Shown here piece after piece: positions 9,301 through 15,782 of a DNA stretch of 29,310 nt (positions within the stretch are counted from its first letter, which is position 1; every line of letters starts with the position of its first letter). The stretch lies in NCBI GenBank assembly GCA_023410575.1, contig JAEYPP010000033.1:1-29310 (forward strand), given 5' to 3'. A program made the position numbers and the translations under genes. This DNA is from Bacillota bacterium (GTDB lineage Bacteria > Bacillota > Clostridia > Lachnospirales > Lachnospiraceae). Under the pieces are notes generated by a model, which was given only the letters and a program-made list of their open reading frames with translations, did no database searches and was not told the DNA's origin.

Positions 9301-10920
9301 CATTCTACACCAGGAGTAGCATTAATTTCTCCGCCTCCTCATCATGATATTTATTCCATCGAAGACTTAGCACAGTTAATTTATGATTTAAAAAATGCGA
9401 ATACAAATGCTAGGATTTCCGTTAAGTTAGTTTCTGAAGCTGGTGTTGGTACAGTTGCAGCTGGTGTTGCAAAAGCTGGAGCTGGTGTTATCTTAATTTC
9501 GGGTTTTGATGGAGGTACTGGTGCAGCGCCTCGCAACAGTATCTATAATGCAGGTCTTCCTTGGGAGCTTGGCTTAGCAGAAACACACCAGAATCTTATT
9601 GCTAATGGACTTCGTTCAAAAGTTGTGATTGAGACTGATGGTAAATTGATGACTGGTCGTGATGTCTTAGTGGGTGCTTTGCTTGGCGCAGAGGAATTTG
9701 GTTTTGCAACAGCCCCATTGGTAACGTTGGGTTGTATGATGATGAGAGTATGTAACCTAGATACATGCCCAGTAGGAGTTGCAACTCAAAATCCAGAATT
9801 ACGAAAAAACTTTAGGGGAAAACCGGAATATGTTGAGAATTTCATGAGGTTTATCGCCCAAGAGCTTCGTGAGTATATGGCGAAACTCGGCATTCGAACC
9901 GTAAATGAATTAGTGGGACGTACGGATTTGTTAAAACCATTAGAAAACGTAAAAGAGAAGAGGGCTTCTCGTATTGATTTAAGTAAACTACTTGCTACGA
10001 GTTTTGTAGATAAAAAAAATCATGCTTATGATCCAAGGCAGGAGTTTGATTTTGAACTACGTAACACGATGGACGAAAAAGTTCTTCTTAAGAAATTAAA
10101 GCCAGCTATGGAGAAAAGACAGCAAAAGAGTATCGAAGTTGAAGTTACAAATGTAAATCGAACATTTGGAACAATTTTAGGCTCTGAGATAACACGAGAA
10201 TTTGATGGAAACTTAGAAGAGGATACTTATGTTGTAAAATGTCTAGGTAGTGGAGGGCAAAGCTTTGGTGCGTTTATCCCGAAAGGCTTAACGCTAGAAC
10301 TTGTTGGGGATAGTAACGACTACTTTGGAAAAGGACTATCTGGTGGTAAATTAATTGTTTATCCTCCAAAAGGAAGTAACTTTAAGGCAGAGGAAAATAT
10401 TATCATAGGGAATGTCGCTTTATATGGTGCAACTAGTGGTCATGTTTACATCAATGGAATTGCGGGGGAACGCTTCTGTGTTCGAAACTCTGGGGCAACT
10501 GCTGTTGTGGAGGGTGTAGGCGATCATGGTTGTGAATATATGACAGGTGGTCGTGCGGTCATTCTTGGAAGGACAGGAAAGAACTTTGCAGCTGGCATGA
10601 GTGGTGGAATTGCTTATGTACTTGATGAAGACAGTAATTTGTATAAAAAACTGAATAAGACCTTAATATCAGCGGAAGCAGTAAATGAGAAATATGATGT
10701 TTTAGAGTTAAAAGAAATGATTACAGATCATGTGAAGTATACGAATTCAGCAAAAGGTAAGCTAATCCTTGATAATTTTAAAGAGTATTTGCCAAAATTT
10801 AAGAAAATTATCCCACATGATTATCGCCGTATGTTGCAAACAATTGCACAAATGGAAGAAAAGGGATTAAGTAGTGATCAAGCGCAGATTGAAGCATTTT
10901 TTGCAAATACAGAGAAGTAG
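6379..10920 (+). CDS. gltB: Glutamate synthase (GOGAT), large (alpha) subunit
   Basis: Transfers the amide of glutamine to 2-oxoglutarate, giving two glutamates; the partner of GltD. The 1513 residues match the full bacterial family length. The N-terminal class-II glutamine amidotransferase domain begins at Cys21 in HDSCGIGAIV, so a 20-residue propeptide should be removed to free the nucleophile. The FMN-binding synthase domain (about 800-1190) contains GAMSYGSISQEAHETLA, KPGEGGQLPG and ISPPPHHDIYS. The 3Fe-4S motif is C1119-x5-C1125-x4-C1130 (CMMMRVCNLDTC). The C-terminal GXGXG beta-helix is visible around GATSGHVYINGIAGERF and GDHGCEYMTGG. AGGAGG precedes ATG 6379 by about 8 nt. gltD follows after 11 nt, so the two form an operon driven by the promoter near 6162. 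Confidence 0.98.
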   Translation: MEENKRTRQGLYDPRFEHDSCGIGAIVDIKGRKSHLTVAGALKIVENLEHRAGKDAEGKTGDGVGILLQISHKFFKKAVKSLGIELGEERDYGIGMFFFPQDELKTNQAKKMFEIIVAKEGLEFLGWREVPIHPETLGHKALECMPHIMQGFVKRPKTVQRGLEFDRKLYIARRIFEQSNDDTYVVSLSSRTIVYKGMFLVKQLRSFFTDLQCEDYDSAIAMVHSRFSTNTYPSWQRAHPNRYIVHNGEINTIRGNADKMLAREETMESKYLSGEFQKVLPVINNEGSDSAMLDNTLEFLVMSGMELPLAVMITIPEPWANDAAISEEKRDFYQYYATMMEPWDGPASILFSDGDIMGAVLDRNGLRPSRYYITTDNQLILSSEVGVLDFPPEKIVKKERLRPGKMLLVDTVKGCLIDDDNLKEAYAKRKPYGEWLNNNLVQLRDLTIPNQRIQEYTFVERARLQKAFGYTYEDFTTSILPMAKTGEEPIAAMGADNALPVLSMQNPPLFNYFRQLFAQVTNPPIDAIREEIVTCTSVYIGEDGNLLEEKPENCKVLKINNPILTNTDLLKIKTMKVKGFKVEVLPIIYYKNTSLVKAIDHLCIEADRAYKVGANVLILSDRGVDENHVAIPSLLAVSALQQHLVRTKKRTSLAMILESAEPREVHHFATLLGYGACAVNPYLAQDCIKQMIKSRMLDKDYYAAVNDYNNAILHGIVKIASKMGISTIQSYQGSKIFEAIGIGNDVIDNYFTDTISRIGGITMKDIENQVDELHTKAFDPLGLNVDLTLESAGSHKYRSGKEEHLYNPQTIHLLQRATQTGDYKLFQQYTAMITKEEQGINLRGLLDFNYPEKGISIEEVESVENIVKRFKTGAMSYGSISQEAHETLAIAMNRLKGKSNSGEGGESIERLMSEKEALNRCSAIKQVASGRFGVTSKYLVSAKEIQIKMAQGAKPGEGGQLPGEKVYPWVAKTRHSTPGVALISPPPHHDIYSIEDLAQLIYDLKNANTNARISVKLVSEAGVGTVAAGVAKAGAGVILISGFDGGTGAAPRNSIYNAGLPWELGLAETHQNLIANGLRSKVVIETDGKLMTGRDVLVGALLGAEEFGFATAPLVTLGCMMMRVCNLDTCPVGVATQNPELRKNFRGKPEYVENFMRFIAQELREYMAKLGIRTVNELVGRTDLLKPLENVKEKRASRIDLSKLLATSFVDKKNHAYDPRQEFDFELRNTMDEKVLLKKLKPAMEKRQQKSIEVEVTNVNRTFGTILGSEITREFDGNLEEDTYVVKCLGSGGQSFGAFIPKGLTLELVGDSNDYFGKGLSGGKLIVYPPKGSNFKAEENIIIGNVALYGATSGHVYINGIAGERFCVRNSGATAVVEGVGDHGCEYMTGGRAVILGRTGKNFAAGMSGGIAYVLDEDSNLYKKLNKTLISAEAVNEKYDVLELKEMITDHVKYTNSAKGKLILDNFKEYLPKFKKIIPHDYRRMLQTIAQMEEKGLSSDQAQIEAFFANTEK

Positions 10921-10931
10921 GAGGTATCATC

Positions 10932-12416
10932 ATGGGAAAACCGACTGGATTCATGGAATATGAGAGAAAAAATAGTGACAGTGTAAAACCAAAAGAAAGA
11001 ATACATAACTTTGACGAGTTTCATGTAAATATAAGTTTAGATGAAAGACGTTGTCAGGGTGGGCGCTGCATGGATTGTGGCGTTCCGTTCTGTCAATCTG
11101 GATTAATGATTGGTTCTGTGACTTCAGGTTGTCCATTGAACAATTTGATTCCTGAATGGAATGATGCATTATATCATGGGAATATGGAGCAAGCACTTCA
11201 CCGATTGATTAAGACGAATAACTTTCCTGAATTTACTTCACGAGTTTGTCCATCCCTGTGTGAAGCAGCTTGTACTTGTAATCTCAATGGGGATCCTGTA
11301 ACCATTAAGGAAAATGAAAATGCTATCATTGAATATGCATACCAGCATAACTTAATTGTTGCGAATCCACCTAAGATTCGAACTGGAAAAAAGGTAGCCA
11401 TCATTGGATCAGGTCCATCTGGTCTTGCAGCTGCAGATCAGCTGAATAAAAGAGGTCATCTTGTTACAGTATATGAACGAAGTGATCGTATTGGTGGTTT
11501 ATTAATGTATGGAATTCCTAACATGAAGTTAGAAAAGTATATCATTGAACGTCGGATTGCAATGATGAAGGAGGAAGGGATTTCATTTATAACGAATGTG
11601 GATGTTGGAAAATCACATAAAGCTCAAGATATACTCACAAAGTTTGATGCTGTAGTACTTGCTTGTGGAGCATCTACTCCTAGAGATATTAAAACAAATG
11701 GAAGAGATGCAAAAGGTATCTACTTTGCAGTCGATTATCTAAAGTCAGTTACAAAGAGTCTCTTAGATTCTGAATTCAAGGACAATGCTTGCATTACAGC
11801 AAAGGGAAAGAGAGTGGTTATTATTGGTGGTGGAGATACCGGTAATGACTGTGTAGGAACTAGTATTCGACAAGGTGCAAAGTCGGTACTTCAATTAGAG
11901 ATGCTGCCAGAACCACCAATCGAACGTGCACAAGACAATCCTTGGCCGGAATGGCCAAAGGTGTTAAAAACAGATTATGGTCAGGAAGAGGCAATCGCAA
12001 TGTTTGGTGAAGATCCAAGAGTATACCAAACAACTGTGAAGGAGTTTATAAAAGATAAAGATGGTAATCTGTCCAAAGTTAAGCTTGTTAAGTTAGAGAG
12101 TAAAATAGATGAGAAATCGGGACGTCTTATGATGGCTGAAGTTTCAAGCAGTGAGTATGAGGTGGAAGCGGACCTTGTATTGATTGCGGCAGGTTTTTTG
12201 GGAGCACAAAGCTATGTTGCAGATGCATTTGGAGTACAACTGAATGAACGTTTTAATGTTAAGACAAAGGATGGAAAGTATGCAACCTTAGTAAAGAATG
12301 TATTTGTCACTGGTGATATGCGGCGTGGGCAGTCATTAGTCGTTTGGGCGATTCGTGAAGGAAGAGAAGTGGCAAAGGAAGTTGATTTACAGCTTATGGG
12401 ATATACTAATTTATAA
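10932..12416 (+). CDS. gltD: Glutamate synthase, small (beta) subunit
   Basis: Supplies electrons from NAD(P)H through FAD and iron-sulfur clusters to GltB. The 494-residue protein has the typical N-terminal cysteine sets C41-x4-C46-x2-C49-x4-C54 (CQGGRCMDCGVPFC) and C106-x3-C110-x3-C114-x-C116 (CPSLCEAACTC), which bind two 4Fe-4S clusters. The FAD site is GSGPSG (159-164) followed by YERSDRIGGLLMYGIPNMK. The NAD(P)H site is GGGDTG (299-304). The C-terminal GDMRRGQSLVVWAIREGR is the family's second FAD contact. GGAGGT stands 7 nt before the ATG, and the gene begins 11 nt after gltB. No clear terminator follows; the next promoter lies 40 nt downstream. Confidence 0.98.
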   Translation: MGKPTGFMEYERKNSDSVKPKERIHNFDEFHVNISLDERRCQGGRCMDCGVPFCQSGLMIGSVTSGCPLNNLIPEWNDALYHGNMEQALHRLIKTNNFPEFTSRVCPSLCEAACTCNLNGDPVTIKENENAIIEYAYQHNLIVANPPKIRTGKKVAIIGSGPSGLAAADQLNKRGHLVTVYERSDRIGGLLMYGIPNMKLEKYIIERRIAMMKEEGISFITNVDVGKSHKAQDILTKFDAVVLACGASTPRDIKTNGRDAKGIYFAVDYLKSVTKSLLDSEFKDNACITAKGKRVVIIGGGDTGNDCVGTSIRQGAKSVLQLEMLPEPPIERAQDNPWPEWPKVLKTDYGQEEAIAMFGEDPRVYQTTVKEFIKDKDGNLSKVKLVKLESKIDEKSGRLMMAEVSSSEYEVEADLVLIAAGFLGAQSYVADAFGVQLNERFNVKTKDGKYATLVKNVFVTGDMRRGQSLVVWAIREGREVAKEVDLQLMGYTNL

Positions 12417-12455
12417 TTATGCAATCGGGAATTACTATAATTTGTCGTACACTTC

Positions 12456-12484
12456 TTTACAAAAATCAAAATATTGGGTATGAT
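12456..12484 (+). promoter_or_regulatory. Sigma-A-type promoter of the degV-family gene
   Basis: TTTACA (12456-12461), 17 nt, TATGAT (12479-12484). It lies between gltD and the DegV gene and gives a leader of about 45 nt, so the latter can be expressed independently of gltBD. Confidence 0.65.
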
Positions 12485-12533
12485 AGGTACTATGGGACTC
12501 AAGTACTTAGGTTGAGACGTTAAGGAGATGTAT

Positions 12534-13412
12534 ATGAACAATTTTAGAATAGTAAGTGATGTTACACTTGATTTGACACAGGATGTAATCGATGATATTG
12601 ATGTTAGTATAATACCAATGGATTTTCATCTTGGAGATCATACGTACACACATTACCCTGATGAGCATGAGTTGAGCTGTGAAGAGTTCTACAAAAGATT
12701 AGGTGCTGGTGAAAACTCAGTTACAAGTCAGATTAATCCAGTAGCCTATGAAAACTTCTTTGAACCTATTTTGGCGAATGGTTATGATATCTTATATATA
12801 GCATTTTCTTCAGGACTTAGTGGAACATATAATACTGGTCATATGGTTGCTAATCATCTAATGGAAAAGTATCCTGAGCGAAAGATAATTGTAATTGATT
12901 CTTTGTGTGCTTCCATAGGAGAAGGTTTGATCGTATATTTGGCAGCAATGCAAAAAAAAGCAGGAAAAACAATGGAAGAAGTGGCAGAGTTTGTGGAAGA
13001 AAACAAAACAAAGTGCTGTCATTGGTTCTTAGTTGAGGATCTACACCATTTAAAACGTGGTGGGCGCCTTAGTTCTCTCGAAGCTGTTGTTGGTACTGCA
13101 TTACGTATCTGTCCAATTCTAAGCCTAAATCAAGAAGGTAAATTATTAGTTGCGGCAAAAGTCCGTGGTAATAAGAAAGCAATTGAGTATATTGTAAGAA
13201 GATTAGAAGAGGATGGAATTGATACGAAAAATCAGACTGTTATTATCGGCCATGCAGGCTGCAGGGAATATGCTGAAAATGTAGCATCTTTATTGACAGA
13301 AAAGAATTTAGTGAAGGATTTCATTATAACCAACATTGGTCCTGTTATTGGAACTCATACAGGTGCAGGAATGTGCGCATTAACATTTATAGGTGAAAAT
13401 TATAAATTCTAA
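12534..13412 (+). CDS. DegV-family fatty-acid-binding protein (FakB-like)
   Basis: DegV proteins bind a single fatty acid, and in many Firmicutes act as FakB, presenting it to the kinase FakA for phosphorylation and entry into phospholipid synthesis. The 292-residue sequence shows the family landmarks: RIVSDVTLDL at the N-terminus, SVTSQINPVAYENFF, then YIAFSSGLSGTYNTG with the lipid-phosphate-contacting Ser/Gly loop, VIDSLCASIGEGL, and LHHLKRGGRLS. The C-terminal domain ends GPVIGTHTGAGMCALTFIG. I take ATG 12534, 6 nt after AAGGAG, rather than the in-frame ATG 12528, which directly abuts the ribosome site. No fakA is present nearby, so the ligand and partner are inferred from the family. Confidence 0.9.
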   Translation: MNNFRIVSDVTLDLTQDVIDDIDVSIIPMDFHLGDHTYTHYPDEHELSCEEFYKRLGAGENSVTSQINPVAYENFFEPILANGYDILYIAFSSGLSGTYNTGHMVANHLMEKYPERKIIVIDSLCASIGEGLIVYLAAMQKKAGKTMEEVAEFVEENKTKCCHWFLVEDLHHLKRGGRLSSLEAVVGTALRICPILSLNQEGKLLVAAKVRGNKKAIEYIVRRLEEDGIDTKNQTVIIGHAGCREYAENVASLLTEKNLVKDFIITNIGPVIGTHTGAGMCALTFIGENYKF

Positions 13413-13433
13413 TCAATTATATTAGTTAATATT

Positions 13434-13476
13434 ATGAATCAGTTTTAATGAAAACTTTCCATTAAAACTGATTCAT
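13434..13476 (+). repeat. Perfect 17-bp inverted repeat between degV gene and glyA
   Basis: The arms 13434-13450 and 13460-13476 are exact reverse complements around a 9-nt loop. No T tract follows on either strand, so it is not a textbook terminator, although it lies only 22 nt past the DegV stop and may act as one or as a 3' stabilising stem. Its right arm overlaps the -35 side of the presumed glyA promoter, so it may also be an operator. Confidence 0.7.
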
Positions 13477-13484
13477 GTTATAAT
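13456..13484 (+). promoter_or_regulatory. Probable glyA promoter
   Basis: TATAAT (13479-13484) is a consensus -10; TTTCCA (13456-13461), 17 nt upstream, is a 4/6 match to the -35. The promoter is partly embedded in the inverted repeat 13434-13476. The ~70-nt leader has only a small TGTAA/TTACA hairpin just before the ribosome site. Confidence 0.5.
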
Positions 13485-13562
13485 GAGTTAAGTTCAACTT
13501 ACTTCAGTATTAAATTAGTTAAAACCGAAGATTGTAAGAATTACAGAAAGGACATGAGAAAT

Positions 13563-14801
13563 ATGTATTCATTTGACGACGTAAAAGCATTTGATCCAGA
13601 ATTAGCTGAGAGTATTACACTCGAAATTGGCAGACAGAACGATCACATTGAGTTAATTGCCTCAGAAAACTTTGTAAGTAAAGCTGTAATGGCAGCTATG
13701 GGTAGTCCATTAACGAATAAGTATGCAGAGGGATATCCTGGCAAGAGATATTATGGCGGATGTGAATTCGTTGATATTGCGGAGAATCTTGCGATTGAAA
13801 GAGCTAAAAAATTATTTGGATGTACATATGCGAATGTGCAGCCTCATTCCGGAGCACAGGCAAATATGACAGTATTTTTCTCATTATTACAGCCAGGTGA
13901 TACTTTTATGGGTATGAGTCTAGCTCATGGTGGCCACTTAACTCATGGTAGCCCAGTTAACTTCTCAGGAAGCTATTTTAACATCGTTCCATATGGTGTA
14001 GATGATAATGGGTTCATTGATTACGATGAGGTGGAAAGAATAGCATTAGAATGCTCTCCAAAACTAATTGTTGCAGGTGCATCTGCATATGCTAGAAAAA
14101 TTGATTTTAAACGTTTCCGTGAAATTGCGGATAAAGTTGGTGCATATTTAATGGTTGATATGGCTCATATTGCTGGCTTAGTAGCTGGTGGATACCATGA
14201 GTCTCCAATTCCATATGCTCATGTTACAACAACTACAACTCATAAGACATTACGTGGACCAAGAGGTGGAATGATTTTATCAAGTGAAGAGTTTGCGAAT
14301 GAACACAAGTTCAATAAAGCTCTTTTCCCTGGTATTCAAGGTGGTCCATTAATGCATGTAATTGCAGCTAAGGCGATCTGTTTTAAAGAAGCTTTGGATG
14401 ATAACTTCAAGACATATGCTGGACAGATTATTAAGAATGCACAAGCATTAGCTAATGGATTAAAAGCAAGAGGCTTTAATCTTGTTTCCGGAGGAACTGA
14501 CAACCACTTAATGTTGATTGATCTTCAGAATATGGGTATTACAGGTAAAGAAGCAGAACACATCTTAGATGAAGCCAACATCACATGTAATAAGAATACA
14601 GTTCCTAATGACCCTGCTTCTCCGTTTGTTACAAGTGGAATCCGTCTTGGAACAGCAGCTATCACAACAAGAGGATTTAAAGAAGAAGATATGGACCTTG
14701 TAGCAGAGGCAATTTCCTTAATCGTGAAGGATGTTGACAACAACAAAGAAAAAGCCAAAGCAATTGTAAAATCACTAACCGACAAGTACCCTTTGTACTA
14801 G
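13563..14801 (+). CDS. glyA: Serine hydroxymethyltransferase
   Basis: A PLP enzyme that converts serine and tetrahydrofolate to glycine and methylene-tetrahydrofolate, the main one-carbon source for purine, thymidylate and methionine synthesis. Motifs seen: IELIASENFVSKAV near the N-terminus, NKYAEGYPGKRYYGG, NVQPHSGAQAN, VDMAHIAGLVAGG, and the PLP lysine in TTTTTHKTLRGPRGGMIL (Lys228). The C-terminus has SGIRLGTAAITTRGF. I chose ATG 13563, giving MYSFDD and 412 residues, the usual size; it is 10 nt after AAAGGA. The in-frame ATG 13554 is almost on top of that ribosome site. The gene is monocistronic, with its own promoter and a long hairpin downstream. Confidence 0.97.
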   Translation: MYSFDDVKAFDPELAESITLEIGRQNDHIELIASENFVSKAVMAAMGSPLTNKYAEGYPGKRYYGGCEFVDIAENLAIERAKKLFGCTYANVQPHSGAQANMTVFFSLLQPGDTFMGMSLAHGGHLTHGSPVNFSGSYFNIVPYGVDDNGFIDYDEVERIALECSPKLIVAGASAYARKIDFKRFREIADKVGAYLMVDMAHIAGLVAGGYHESPIPYAHVTTTTTHKTLRGPRGGMILSSEEFANEHKFNKALFPGIQGGPLMHVIAAKAICFKEALDDNFKTYAGQIIKNAQALANGLKARGFNLVSGGTDNHLMLIDLQNMGITGKEAEHILDEANITCNKNTVPNDPASPFVTSGIRLGTAAITTRGFKEEDMDLVAEAISLIVKDVDNNKEKAKAIVKSLTDKYPLY

Positions 14802-14810
14802 ATTTTGGGG

Positions 14811-15013
14811 GCAGCCCTGTGAGGGTTTCGAGTGTTTGTGATATAAGATAAATAAAAAAGAAAGAGTATGATTGTTCATTTTCTCCGGCGCGCTACGCTC
14901 ACAAGCCCACAAAGGGCGTGTGGGACTTGTAAGGCGCTACGAAAATCAACAATCATACTCTTTCTTTTTGGCTAGGTTGTGAATCACAAACACAGGAGGT
15001 GTATGAGGGCTGC
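14811..15013. repeat. ~200-bp nested palindromic element
   Basis: Three concentric inverted repeats share one centre. Outer: GCAGCCCT (14811-14818) and GTGTTTGTGAT (14832-14842) recur inverted as ATCACAAACAC (14983-14993) and AGGGCTGC (15006-15013), with similar inner gaps (13 and 12 nt). Middle: 14855-14883 and 14941-14969 form a 29-bp stem with one mismatch. Inner: 14901-14911 pairs with 14919-14930, with one bulged A. CGCTACG occurs directly repeated at 14891 and 14935. No transposase frame is present. The middle stem starts A-rich and ends T-rich, so it should also terminate glyA. It looks like a small non-coding repeat of the grouped-palindrome or MITE type, but copy number elsewhere is unknown. 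Confidence 0.7.
14855..14969 (+). terminator. Long-stem terminator downstream of glyA
   Basis: The middle stem of the palindromic element pairs 29 bases on each side (one C-C mismatch) and its 3' arm ends in TTTCTTTTT. Its 5' arm starts with an A run, so it could end transcription from both directions. It is the only terminator-like structure after glyA. Confidence 0.6.
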
Positions 15014-15093
15014 TTTGGTAAGTTAACAGTCCTACTAGGTTGTGAATCACAAACATAGGAAGTGAGTGAGGGCTGCTTTGGATAAGTTAGTCC
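14972..15093. repeat. Two tandem 63-nt repeats, each with TTGTGAATCACAA
   Basis: Copy 1 starts at 14972 and copy 2 at 15035; both run CTAGGTTGTGAATCACAAAC...GAGGGCTGCTTTGG...TAAGTTA with few differences. Each contains the 13-nt palindrome TTGTGAATCACAA. Copy 1 is also the right end of the neighbouring palindromic element. Because 63 is a multiple of 3, the minus strand stays open across both copies, but this does not look like a gene. Confidence 0.75.
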
Positions 15094-15145
15094 AGCAAGG
15101 GTGTTGAGTATGTTGGTGATTTTAGAAGGATAACGAAAAAATAGC

Positions 15146-15195
15146 ATGATTGTTTACTTTCTTTGGTGCGTGGTTGGAACAAGCCCACAAAGAGG
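15146..15195. repeat. Degenerate half copy of the palindromic element
   Basis: ATGATTGTTTACTTTCTTTG...GCG...ACAAGCCCACAAAGAGG aligns with 14868-14915 (ATGATTGTTCATTTTCTCCG...GCG...ACAAGCCCACAAAGGGC). Only the left half is present; the right arm is missing. The remaining 15196-15208 holds nothing else. Confidence 0.6.
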
Positions 15196-15208
15196 TTATA
15201 CTCACTAG

Positions 15209-15556
15209 TCACACTATATTCTCACCTAAGATGATTTTAGGCATCGTGGTTAAGCATCGATTCCATCGTTTATAAAATTGTTCTAATCCAAGTTTAGAAA
15301 CACGAGCATGGGTTTCCTCGTTGCTTAGAGTCCAATGTAACACATAAGTAATCTTACCAACATTTCGAGTTAGGCGTATAGGTAGATTTCCCTCTTTTAC
15401 TGAATTAAAATCAGCTTGTCGATGTGTTCGTTTGATGTACTTTACTTCGATTACTCCATCTTGTGCCATATAAAAATCAGCAACTTCTTTCATTAATTGC
15501 TCAATCTCATTTTGTTTTTCAATCTTTGCTTCATATATGCAAATTTCATTAAACAT
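15209..15556 (-). CDS. Small hypothetical protein, possibly ABM-like dimeric alpha+beta barrel
   Basis: A 115-residue soluble protein of unknown function. The pattern of an N-terminal strand (EICIYEAKIEKQ), a helix (EIEQLMKEVADFYMAQDG), a strand (VIEVKYIKRTHR) and later YVLHWTLSNEETHARVSKLGLEQFYKRW suggests the ferredoxin-like fold of antibiotic-biosynthesis-monooxygenase-type proteins, but I see no diagnostic motif and offer this as a fold guess. The start is ATG 15556, preceded by GGGAGGATAGT on the minus strand. It has its own promoter and is followed by the repeat block, so it appears monocistronic. Confidence 0.6.
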   Translation of the reverse strand: MFNEICIYEAKIEKQNEIEQLMKEVADFYMAQDGVIEVKYIKRTHRQADFNSVKEGNLPIRLTRNVGKITYVLHWTLSNEETHARVSKLGLEQFYKRWNRCLTTMPKIILGENIV

Positions 15557-15611
15557 ACTATCCTCCCAAGCTATTCACAAAATTTAAACTTGTCTATTTT
15601 TATCTGCTTCT

Positions 15612-15640
15612 ATAATATCAATTTCAAATTGTATAAGCAA
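15612..15640 (-). promoter_or_regulatory. Promoter of the ABM-like gene
   Basis: On the minus strand TTGCTT (15640-15635), 17 nt, TATTAT (15617-15612), about 55 nt before the start codon. Confidence 0.6.
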
Positions 15641-15684
15641 TCATAAGATGAGAAAACATATGATAAAACTGCTTTTAAGGTTAA

Positions 15685-15737
15685 ATAAAAAGAAGGGACA
15701 CCACTATTTATGAGGATAAACAATGGTATTCCTTCTT
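15685..15737 (-). terminator. Terminator of the LysM-M3 peptidase gene
   Basis: AAGAAGGGACACCA (15690-15703) pairs with TGGTATTCCTTCTT (15724-15737) through 14 positions with one mismatch and one G-U pair. Read on the minus strand the stem ends in TTCTTTTTATTT, the usual U-rich tail. It lies about 45 nt past the peptidase stop. Confidence 0.75.
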
Positions 15738-15782
15738 GTAATTCATGATAAGGAAGAGTTGCGGAGAGTACTTTTTCTTGTT

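Noticed and set aside
12212..12541. Minus-strand open frame of 109 codons across the end of gltD
   Set aside because: It is antisense to well-supported coding sequence and a promoter, and has no family features.
14981..15052. Rex operator at TTGTGAATCACAA
   Set aside because: Known Rex sites have the TTGTGA and TCACAA halves further apart; here they are separated by one base and belong to a repeated element.
14953..15147. Minus-strand open frame of 64 codons with two copies of VCDSQPS
   Set aside because: It simply reads the 63-nt tandem repeat, whose period keeps the frame open; no ribosome site and it crosses the palindromic element.
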